This document shows, one piece after another, positions 54,279-64,000 of a stretch of DNA of 64,000 nucleotides (position 1 is its first letter; every line of letters starts with the position of its first letter). The position numbers and the translations under genes are program-made. The DNA is taken from positions 806,001 through 870,000 of the forward strand of contig NZ_CP082269.1 in NCBI RefSeq assembly GCF_019880405.1, in the 5' to 3' direction. The notes beneath the pieces are model-generated. The model saw nothing but the letters and a program-made list of their open reading frames with translations. It did no database searches and was not told the origin of the DNA. Source of the DNA: Enterobacter sp. C2. GTDB lineage: Bacteria > Pseudomonadota > Gammaproteobacteria > Enterobacterales > Enterobacteriaceae.

Positions 54279-55532
54279 ATGCTTGAACAGATGGGCATCG
54301 CTGCGAAAGCAGCCTCGTATAAGCTCGCGCAGCTCTCCAGCCGAGAAAAAAACCGCGTGCTGGAGAAGATCGCCGACTACCTGGAGGCCCAGGCGCACGA
54401 CATTATCCAGGCTAACGATCAGGATGTGCTCGAAGCCCGGCGTAACGGCCTGAGCGAAGCGATGCTTGACCGTCTGGCGCTCAACCCGCAGCGCCTGAAG
54501 AGCATCGCCGACGACGTACGTCAGGTCTGCAAGCTGGCGGATCCGGTCGGCCAGATTATCGACGGCGGGCTGCTCGACAGCGGCCTGCGCATTGAACGCC
54601 GCCGGGTTCCCCTCGGTGTGATCGGCGTGATCTACGAAGCGCGGCCTAACGTCACCGTTGACGTGGCCTCCCTCTGCCTGAAGACCGGCAACGCGGCGAT
54701 CCTGCGCGGCGGGAAAGAGACCTGGCGCACCAACGCTGCCACCGTGAAGGTGATCCAGCAGGCGCTGGAGGAGTGCGGCCTGCCGGCTGGCGCTATCCAG
54801 GCGATTGAGAGCCCGGACCGGACGCTGGTTAACGAGATGCTGCGTATGGATAAGTACATCGACATGCTGATCCCGCGCGGCGGGGCAGGGCTGCACAAGC
54901 TGTGCCGCGAGCAGTCGACTATTCCGGTGATCACCGGCGGTATTGGCGTGTGCCATATCTACGTGGATGACACCGCTGAGATCGAACCCGCTCTAAAGAT
55001 TATCGTCAACGCCAAGACCCAGCGGCCAAGCACCTGCAACACCGTAGAGACGCTGCTGGTGAACCAGCAGATTGCCGAGCGTTTCCTGCCTGCGCTGAGC
55101 ACCCAGATGGCGCAGAGCGGTGTGACGCTGCATGCTGACGCGGCTGCGCTAAAAACGCTACAGGGCGGTCCGGCGCATGTCGAAGCGGTGAAGCCGGAGC
55201 AGTATGACGATGAGTTTTTATCCCTCGATCTCAACGTTAAGCTGGTGGCCTCGCTTGATGAGGCGATTGAGCACATTCGTGAGCATGGCACCCAGCACTC
55301 GGATGCGATCCTCACCCGCACCCTGAGCAACGCTAACCGCTTTGTGAACGAGGTGGATTCATCTGCGGTATACGTGAACGCGTCTACGCGCTTCACCGAT
55401 GGCGGACAGTTTGGACTGGGCGCAGAGGTGGCGGTGAGTACGCAGAAGCTGCACGCTCGCGGCCCGATGGGCCTTGAGGCGCTGACCACCTACAAGTGGG
55501 TTGGCTTCGGCGACGATACTATTCGTGCCTGA
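54279..55532 (+). CDS. proA: ProA gamma-glutamyl phosphate reductase
   Basis: NADPH-dependent second step of proline synthesis. The 417-residue aldehyde-dehydrogenase-like protein contains [20 protein letters not shown], the catalytic Cys in [13 protein letters not shown], and [20 protein letters not shown]. Co-transcribed with proB. Confidence 0.97.
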   Translation: MLEQMGIAAKAASYKLAQLSSREKNRVLEKIADYLEAQAHDIIQANDQDVLEARRNGLSEAMLDRLALNPQRLKSIADDVRQVCKLADPVGQIIDGGLLDSGLRIERRRVPLGVIGVIYEARPNVTVDVASLCLKTGNAAILRGGKETWRTNAATVKVIQQALEECGLPAGAIQAIESPDRTLVNEMLRMDKYIDMLIPRGGAGLHKLCREQSTIPVITGGIGVCHIYVDDTAEIEPALKIIVNAKTQRPSTCNTVETLLVNQQIAERFLPALSTQMAQSGVTLHADAAALKTLQGGPAHVEAVKPEQYDDEFLSLDLNVKLVASLDEAIEHIREHGTQHSDAILTRTLSNANRFVNEVDSSAVYVNASTRFTDGGQFGLGAEVAVSTQKLHARGPMGLEALTTYKWVGFGDDTIRA

Positions 55533-55577
55533 TGGTCGTGCCTGATTGTCTGCGGGCGACGCACGCCGTCGCCCGCG

Positions 55578-58211
55578 CTATCCCTGACTCTGCTGGCCTG
55601 TGCGCTCCTGCGCAGCCGAGTCCAGCGCGGCCATCTGCTCCTGGAGTGCCGTCAGGCTGAGCGGCTTGCCGATCAGGTAGCCCTGGGTTTCATCGCACTC
55701 CATCATCATCAGCTTCTGCAGCTGCCCCTCGGTTTCAACCCCCTCTGCCGTAATGCTTAGCGAGAAGGCTTTACCCAGGCCGATAATATTTTTAACGATG
55801 GTATTGGCGCTGTCGCTTTCTGGCATATCGGAGATAAAGGATTTATCGAGCTTAATACCATCAAAGGGGAAGTGGCGCAGATAGCTTAAGGACGAGTAGC
55901 CCGTACCAAAGTCGTCCATCAGCAGCTTCACCCCCAGCTTTTTCAGCGCCAGCATCAGTTCAAGACTGCTTTCAGGGTTCCACAGCGTGGCATTTTCGGT
56001 AATTTCGATCTCCAGCCTGGCCGGGTCGAGCTGCGATGCCTGGAGCGCATCCCGAACGCGATCGATCAGACCCCATGACTGGAACTCTACGGCAGAGATA
56101 TTCACCGAGACGGAGAGGCCGTGCAGGGATTGCTGCGCGTCGTGACAGGCAGTTTTCAGCACCCAGTCACTGAGGGGAATAATCAGCCCGGTCTCCTCGG
56201 CCAGGGAGATAAACTGATCCGGCATTAGCAGGCCAAGTTCCGGGTGATCCCAGCGGATCAATGCCTCTACGGCGATAATGCGCGAGGAGTTGTGTCCGTA
56301 GCGCGGCTGATAAACCAGGCGGAACTGCTGCTTTTTAAGGGCGTCGCGCAGGCTGTCTTCCATTTCGCGCCGCTGAACCATCTGCTCGGCCATCTCAGGG
56401 GTGTAAAACATCCATCGGTTGCGCCCGGCGTTCTTGGCCTTATAGAGCGCGATATCTGAGAAGCGCAGCAGCTCTCCCGCATCTACCGCATCCTCCGGAG
56501 CCATCGCAATACCGATGCTGGCCCCGATAAATATCTCATTGCTGCCGATTACAAAGGGACGTGCCAGCTCACCGATGATCCGATTGCAGAGAAGTTCGAT
56601 ATCGCTGCGGTCCTGGATATCAGAGATGATCAGGATAAATTCATCGCCACCCTGGCGCGCCACCAGATCGTAGTCACGAACGCAGCTCCGCAGTCGGGTT
56701 GACACCTCGTGCAGCACGGCATCGCCCGCGCCGTGGCCAAACAGATCGTTAACCGGCTTAAACTTATCCAGATCGAGGCTCATCATCGCCAGCGGATGCT
56801 CCGGCGTAGGCAGCGCCCGCAGCTTGCCCTCCAGGAACTCGCGCATCCGCACCCGGTTTGGTAGCCCGGTCAGCTCATCGTGCCGGGAGAGATACTCTAC
56901 CCGCGCCTGGGCCTCTACCTCGAGAGTAACATCCGTCGCGGTGCCCCGATAGCCGACGATCCCTTCCGGCGTGACGACAGGTTTAATGGCGATATGGCAG
57001 TAGCGCTGGTGGCCCATCGCCGACAGGTAGCGGCAGTGCAGCAGCCGACGATGGCCTGTCTGGCCGGGCATCTTGATCCACTCCGCCAGCGGCTGGTTAT
57101 CCGCCTCCATAAATGCCGCTACCGGACGTCCCAGCCAGGCCGAGATACTGTGCCCGGTAATCCCCGGAAAACGATCGGAGAGCCAGGTAAAATGCAGGTC
57201 GGTATCTGTCTCCCAGATCCAGTCCGTGGTGGCTTCCGCCACGTCGCGAAAGCGGCGCTCGCTGGCAGTAAGGGCATGGCGACTCTGAGCCAGCAGGAAG
57301 GTATTTTCATCATACATACGCGCTTTTTTGAGCACGCTGCGACTCAGAACCACGCTGAGAGCGCCGGTTGAGAGCGCCAGCAGGATCAGCAGGGGCAGGA
57401 TGTAGTGCATAAGTTCCCGCCCCGGATCTTCGCTTTTCCACTCGAAGGTTATCTGATGGCCATCAATGGGCAACGTCGCTACCCCGCGCCGTCCTGCCAG
57501 CTTAGGGGCATCTTTACGCTGCACGCGAGCCTGCGCAATGCCGTACTCTTCCCCCAGCGCGTCCAGCTTTTTGTCATCCAACACGTCGACAAACACCAGG
57601 GTAGAGGCCGGGCCGGGAAGGGAGGCGATCCGTGAGTCGTCGCCGGTGGTGATGCGTGCGGCCGCCACCAGCGCCGGATGCCCCGCCTGCATCACTACCG
57701 TATTAGCTACCGGCATCGCGTCCGGTTTATTGATCGCCTGAAGCAGTTTGGGGATCGGGTTCTCTCCCAACCATTCAGTGAGCGGTCGGGTAACCAGTTG
57801 ACCATTGATGACGCTATACCGGGTCTGGCCACTACCATCCAGCACAAACACCCCTTCGTAGGTAAAATCACGCCAGAGCGTCGCGCCCATATTCTGGCGG
57901 TTATAGGCCCAGTCGGTATCTACGTTGGGGTGCAGATGGCTGTAGGCCTCACCCCACCAGGCGTAGTCTTTGATGTGGGTGGTAAGCGTATCTACCCGGT
58001 TATGGATCGCCTTCTCCAGCAGCATCGCGCTCTGCTTGTCGGCATCCTGATTAATATTCCGCACGATGATAAGCAACGCGACAATGGCGATAACAAACAG
58101 CGCTGTCAGGAGCGAGACCATCAGCAACAGAGCGCGTTTGATAAAAGGCGTGGTACTTTTATGCTCCAGGTCAGGGCTGGACAGATCATCGGTGACTGCG
58201 AATTTTTGCAT
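55578..58211 (-). CDS. Membrane CHASE4-PAS-GGDEF-EAL cyclic-di-GMP protein
   Basis: A 877-residue two-domain c-di-GMP enzyme. Two membrane helices (about 22-45 and 268-290) flank a periplasmic domain resembling CHASE4. A PAS region follows (about 307-430), then GGDEF with intact motif at 521-525 and EAL with intact EAL at 649-651, plus the DDFGTGYSSL loop. Both catalytic motifs look functional, so the net activity cannot be read from sequence; it may switch with the sensed signal. I chose ATG at 58211; a GTG 8 codons upstream is also possible. It is absent from this place in E. coli and lies just beside thrW, convergent with proA. Confidence 0.93.
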   Translation of the reverse strand: MQKFAVTDDLSSPDLEHKSTTPFIKRALLLMVSLLTALFVIAIVALLIIVRNINQDADKQSAMLLEKAIHNRVDTLTTHIKDYAWWGEAYSHLHPNVDTDWAYNRQNMGATLWRDFTYEGVFVLDGSGQTRYSVINGQLVTRPLTEWLGENPIPKLLQAINKPDAMPVANTVVMQAGHPALVAAARITTGDDSRIASLPGPASTLVFVDVLDDKKLDALGEEYGIAQARVQRKDAPKLAGRRGVATLPIDGHQITFEWKSEDPGRELMHYILPLLILLALSTGALSVVLSRSVLKKARMYDENTFLLAQSRHALTASERRFRDVAEATTDWIWETDTDLHFTWLSDRFPGITGHSISAWLGRPVAAFMEADNQPLAEWIKMPGQTGHRRLLHCRYLSAMGHQRYCHIAIKPVVTPEGIVGYRGTATDVTLEVEAQARVEYLSRHDELTGLPNRVRMREFLEGKLRALPTPEHPLAMMSLDLDKFKPVNDLFGHGAGDAVLHEVSTRLRSCVRDYDLVARQGGDEFILIISDIQDRSDIELLCNRIIGELARPFVIGSNEIFIGASIGIAMAPEDAVDAGELLRFSDIALYKAKNAGRNRWMFYTPEMAEQMVQRREMEDSLRDALKKQQFRLVYQPRYGHNSSRIIAVEALIRWDHPELGLLMPDQFISLAEETGLIIPLSDWVLKTACHDAQQSLHGLSVSVNISAVEFQSWGLIDRVRDALQASQLDPARLEIEITENATLWNPESSLELMLALKKLGVKLLMDDFGTGYSSLSYLRHFPFDGIKLDKSFISDMPESDSANTIVKNIIGLGKAFSLSITAEGVETEGQLQKLMMMECDETQGYLIGKPLSLTALQEQMAALDSAAQERTGQQSQG

Positions 58212-58235
58212 TAGTTTATCCACTCTATCCAGCAC

Positions 58236-58541
58236 ATCTGGTATCTGGTCTATCTTATCATCGGCCTATATTGGCGGGGCTTGATCGCGGTCGGATAACA
58301 ATCAAGATAGCTGATTTTGAAAGAAAAAGAAGACATGATGGGCTAATGTTAAATAATTGTTGCATGATGTGATGGCAGACACAGCCATAAGGGAAATGGA
58401 TAGGGTAATCACCATGCTTTTCGTGCTGAATTAGCGAGATTGTGCTGTAAAAAACAACAACTAAACGGTAAGGGAGTTGACGAGGCGCACGCTTTTTCTT
58501 AACCTTCATACCGTAGTCACGCTCGTGACGCGCCCGGATAA
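58236..58541. other. 306-bp gap between the GGDEF-EAL gene and thrW
   Basis: Contains the upstream region of the minus-strand gene and, on the plus strand, a possible thrW promoter: TTGACG (58477-58482) with TAACCT (58500-58505), 17 bp apart. A minus-strand frame of 83 codons (58258-58509) has no supporting family similarity and is not called a gene. Confidence 0.5.
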
Positions 58542-58617
58542 GCCGATATAGCTCAGTTGGTAGAGCAGCGCATTCGTAATGCGAAGGTCGTAGGTTCGAC
58601 TCCTATTATCGGCACCA
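58542..58617 (+). tRNA. thrW: tRNA-Thr (CGT anticodon)
   Basis: 76 nt with encoded CCA; anticodon loop ATTCGTAA gives CGU. Lies after proBA as in E. coli, where its 3' end is the integration site of the CP4-6 prophage. Here the 3' side carries accessory genes. I looked for a second copy of its 3' end to the right edge and saw none. Confidence 0.96.
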
Positions 58618-58620
58618 CTG

Positions 58621-59740
<1,120 letters not shown>

Positions 59741-59742
<2 letters not shown>

Positions 59743-59770
59743 CGGGTCCGCCAATCTCAGCGGACCCGTT
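59741..59770. terminator. Inverted repeat between LysR gene and aldo/keto reductase
   Basis: AACGGGTCCGC (59741-59751) and GCGGACCCGTT (59760-59770) form an 11-bp perfect stem with an 8-nt loop between the two convergent genes. The first two bases of the left arm belong to the LysR stop codon. T-run weak, so a bidirectional pause or terminator. Confidence 0.65.
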
Positions 59771-59776
59771 CGGATA

Positions 59777-61900
<2,124 letters not shown>

Positions 61901-62353
61901 ATGATGGACACGGTCGAAGAGCTTAACGGAACATACTTCTATAAAGGGATAGCCAATATTTCGGCAGGCGAACTTTTTTTCTGGATCTTTTTAGATGAAG
62001 TGAATGAATATTTTGACGGCATTGCAGATATTGTAACTGTTTCACTTATTTTGCTTGGGCAGCCCATTTTGAAAACGCGAGGAAAGCCAAGAGGAGCTAC
62101 AATTGGCACGTCAATAGCCTCGGCTGCTGGGCGTCGCTGGCTTAATGTTGAATTACCTCGCCCACTACCAACCTATACAAATGCTAGCATCAGAACCCTG
62201 AAACCAATGATGACCAGAAATCTTGGTGCATTCGTTGGCCGAACTGTACCTGTTGTCGGGTGGGCCCTGTTGGCAAAGGATGTTGCTGTTATAACTTTTA
62301 ATGTAATGAACAAATACAATAAAATTGCTCGGGGGGACGATAAGGTATGGTAA
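61901..62353 (+). CDS. STM2901-like small membrane protein
   Basis: A protein of about 150 residues with MDTVEELNGTYFYKGIANIS, an acidic hydrophobic stretch GELFFWIFLDEVNEYF and a later VGWALLAKDVAVITFNV, both possibly membrane-embedded. It resembles the STM2901 family described near Salmonella SPI-1; function unknown. Starts at 61901 or 61904 are both possible (AGGATG upstream); the longer frame back to 61847 is unlikely. It overlaps the DUF1493 gene by 7 bp, an operon-like pair. Confidence 0.75.
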   Translation: MMDTVEELNGTYFYKGIANISAGELFFWIFLDEVNEYFDGIADIVTVSLILLGQPILKTRGKPRGATIGTSIASAAGRRWLNVELPRPLPTYTNASIRTLKPMMTRNLGAFVGRTVPVVGWALLAKDVAVITFNVMNKYNKIARGDDKVW

Positions 62354-62673
62354 CGGATGAAATTGTACTTTCCTTCTTTAGAAAAGAGCTTCCCTCGCGG
62401 GCAGACATGAAATTAAAGGAAATCCCCCTGGGGCTTGATGATGTCTTGCAAGAGTATGCTGAAGCTGACGATCTTTTCATCGCTATAAATAAATTCGATG
62501 AGCAATTTAATGTCGATGTATCGGCCATTAATCTGGATAACTACTATCCATGGGAAATTCCTTGGTTTTTCCGTAAATGGTTTACTAAAAAACCTGTAAC
62601 TCAGACATCCAAACCACTTTCCGTTCGCATGTTTGCTGAGTCAGCGCGTGCCGGTCGCTGGTTGTATGACTAA
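62347..62673 (+). CDS. DUF1493 family protein
   Basis: A 108-residue protein starting MVTDEIVLSFFRKELPSRAD, with YPWEIPWFFRKWFTKKP and VRMFAESARAGRWLYD, strongly resembling DUF1493. The fold is thought to be acyl-carrier-protein-like, but no role is established. Overlaps the upstream STM2901-like gene by 7 bp, the usual pairing. Confidence 0.8.
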   Translation: MVTDEIVLSFFRKELPSRADMKLKEIPLGLDDVLQEYAEADDLFIAINKFDEQFNVDVSAINLDNYYPWEIPWFFRKWFTKKPVTQTSKPLSVRMFAESARAGRWLYD

Positions 62674-62684
62674 TGTTTGCTGGG

Positions 62685-62891
62685 CTAAGTTATCCATGTT
62701 GGCTTGCTAAAAAGATCTGGTAGCGCAATAAACTGGACTGCATCCTCCCCGATAGACGATTCTGCCATATAGTTGTCAGAGAACTCACCGAGGTCGACGT
62801 CTACCAGGGAACGGCTAAGTCGGCGCTTACTGCTGCGATTGCTGGGCAAGAATACGCCCGGACGATCCAGGTCAGGTTTCGGTTTAGTCAT
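62685..62891 (-). CDS. Possible small protein, unknown
   Basis: A 68-residue minus-strand frame starting MTKPKPDLDRPGVFLPSNRS and ending FSKPTWIT. Codon use looks like that of real genes (CTG, CGT, CCG, GGC frequent), but the ribosome site is weak and no family is recognised. It could be a small protein, the N-terminus of a decayed gene, or chance. The plus-strand overlapping frame (62773-62958) has a less gene-like codon pattern. Confidence 0.35.
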   Translation of the reverse strand: MTKPKPDLDRPGVFLPSNRSSKRRLSRSLVDVDLGEFSDNYMAESSIGEDAVQFIALPDLFSKPTWIT

Positions 62892-63088
62892 CATGCTACG
62901 CACATACAAAAGACCAATTTTTAAACAAGTCAAAAAAGAAGTGAAAGTTATTCGTTGACCTGCCTGTACTTTTTCACTTAATCAACAGTGATAATAATTG
63001 AGAACGTCCGTTTCTCGCTCAAAGCAGCCTGTCACGTTCCCATTTTATTTTTTTTGATAAAACTGATGCTTAGATTGAGCCTTCATTG

Positions 63089-63418
63089 ATGAGGGTACAA
63101 TACTACTTGGCCACTACACAGAGCGTTCTGGCGACTGAGCTGACGCGGTCTCCCCAATGTAACATCAGCATGGCGGTCAGCCTGCGGACATTACTATTCT
63201 CCCGTTTTGCTGATTACAGCTACAGCTTAGATAAAATCGATATTCGCCATTACAGTTTAGAACAACAAGCCTCTTTAGTTAGCGATTATTGGTTATTGCA
63301 AGCTTATGGCTTCAGAATACATATGTATTTTCCTGCACTAAGAGAGTATGATCCTAAAAAATCTGATTATTTATTAGCCCAAGAATATGGAAATGTGATA
63401 AAGGGATTTCCAGCATGA
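63089..63418 (+). pseudogene. C-terminal remnant of an effector-like protein
   Basis: A 109-codon frame with a stop (TAG at 63071) shortly upstream, so no longer N-terminus is available. The part YSLDKIDIRHYSLEQQASLV ending in SDYWLL fits the E-Q-Q-x-x-x-x-x-D-Y pattern at the end of metalloprotease-like (HExxH...VWQ) domains found in Rhs/eCIS-linked proteins; the preceding VQYYLATTQSVLA would be the tail of such a VWQxQ segment, but the HExxH part is absent. This is an inference from motif memory. Its stop overlaps the start of the lipoprotein gene, the arrangement of effector and immunity pairs. It may instead be a small intact gene of unknown type. Confidence 0.45.
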
Positions 63419-63789
63419 ATAAATTAGTAATACTACCTGTCATTTTCCTTCTTTCCGGTTGCCCTGGCGGTAATCCAGCACCGCATCCTCGAGCTACATT
63501 TATCAATGGCGACCATCTTTGTTTCAGTACGGATAATAAAGACGTATTGAATTATTATACTGTTGATGAAAGTGAGAATGGTAAAATACAAATAGTGGTT
63601 AGCTCTGGCTATAACAAGTTGAACTCTTCTTATCCTGGTAATTGTGTAGATGTTAAATGGAAGAGTAGCCACACCTATGTGATTAATTATGGGTTGAATG
63701 ATAAAAAATATGTTCACGAGTTTTTTATTGACAGTAATGGGAAGTTAGATAGCGAGATCAACGGAGTTCGTGATGACAATAAAAAATAA
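63415..63789 (+). CDS. Small lipoprotein, putative T6SS-type immunity protein
   Basis: A 124-residue lipoprotein precursor: MNKLVILPVIFLLSGC with lipobox LSGC (Cys16), followed by a mature beta-rich domain (GDHLCFSTDNKDVLNYY). It resembles the family called putative T6SS immunity periplasmic lipoproteins, but no direct toxin is proven here. It overlaps the effector-like remnant by 4 bp upstream and the DUF943 gene by 17 bp downstream, so the three appear to be translated together. AT-rich. Confidence 0.7.
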   Translation: MNKLVILPVIFLLSGCPGGNPAPHPRATFINGDHLCFSTDNKDVLNYYTVDESENGKIQIVVSSGYNKLNSSYPGNCVDVKWKSSHTYVINYGLNDKKYVHEFFIDSNGKLDSEINGVRDDNKK

Positions 63790-64000
63790 GAAGATAATTA
63801 GCTTGGGCTTGTTAGTCATCATGGTGCTACTTGGTTACTGGCTTTGGCTGTCTTTGCGCCCAGTAGAGATCGTCGCCGTTCATCAAGAGGGTAGCCACAG
63901 TTCAGTTTTAGTCAAAAGCTTTCCATTGACCGATAAAGGAAAAATAAACTGGTGGTTGAAAAATAAGGACATCCTTAAGGATAAGTACCATATCCCTACA
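63773..64000 (+). CDS. DUF943 family protein, N-terminal part (partial)
   Basis: 76 codons are in the window before the edge. The start is MTIKNKKIISLGLLVIMVLL, followed by GYWLWLSLRPVEIVAVHQEG: a short cytoplasmic tail, one membrane helix (about 8-27), and a periplasmic domain with FPLTDKGKINWWLKNKDILK, matching DUF943. Such proteins occur beside the small lipoproteins in enterobacterial effector loci. ATG at 63773 overlaps the upstream gene. The 3' end lies outside the window. Confidence 0.75.
   Translation, partial: MTIKNKKIISLGLLVIMVLLGYWLWLSLRPVEIVAVHQEGSHSSVLVKSFPLTDKGKINWWLKNKDILKDKYHIPT

Overview
This 64 kb window is chromosomal DNA from a gamma-proteobacterium of the family Enterobacteriaceae, probably near Enterobacter, Klebsiella or Kosakonia. 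Gene order and protein sequences follow, almost gene for gene, the Escherichia coli segment running from rseP through the lpx cluster, an rrn operon (rrnH position), dnaQ, dinB and proBA to the thrW tRNA. The genus is not assigned, because that needs a 16S search. Family-level comparisons below are from memory, not from a search.

Layout. (1) 1-7369: end of rseP, then bamA-skp-lpxD-fabZ-lpxA-lpxB-rnhB, the outer-membrane assembly and lipid A cluster, tightly packed and partly overlapping. (2) 7402-15829: dnaE, accA, ldcC, a VOC protein and tilS. (3) 15859-23809: rof/yaeP, yaeQ/arfB, proS, trmO/rcsF, the metNIQ methionine importer with a MetJ operator, and gmhB. (4) 23859-29546: a complete rRNA operon (P1, P2, boxA, 16S, tRNA-Ile, tRNA-Ala, 23S, 5S, tRNA-Asp, terminator). 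(5) 29587-38496: an AT-rich unknown gene where dkgB would be expected, then yafC, yafD, yafE, mltD, gloB, yafS, rnhA/dnaQ and a second, identical tRNA-Asp. (6) 38671-40593: an AT-rich O-acyltransferase gene just 3' of that tRNA. (7) 40657-55532: yafV, fadE, gmhA, yafJ, dpaA, dinB, pepD, gpt, frsA, crl, phoE and proBA. (8) 55578-64000: a large GGDEF-EAL protein, tRNA-Thr (thrW), and beyond it an accessory region. That region holds a broken SDR gene, a LysR regulator, two aldo/keto reductases, an STM2901-like/DUF1493 pair, an apparent effector remnant, a small lipoprotein resembling T6SS immunity lipoproteins, and the start of a DUF943 gene.

Functionally the core is envelope biogenesis (BamA, Skp, LpxA/B/D, FabZ, RcsF, GmhA/B, MltD, DpaA, PhoE), DNA replication and repair (DnaE, DnaQ, RnhA, RnhB, DinB), translation (rRNA, tRNAs, ProS, TilS, TrmO, ArfB) and metabolism (AccA, LdcC, MetNIQ, ProBA, FadE, PepD, Gpt). 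Regulatory signatures seen directly include MetJ, LexA, PhoB and FadR-type operators and rrn promoters and antiterminators.

The unusual material sits immediately 3' of three tRNA genes (both tRNA-Asp copies and thrW), the usual place for acquired DNA in this family. The least explained items are the beta/gamma-crystallin-like gene at 29587-30966 and the candidate toxin/immunity remnant running off the right edge.
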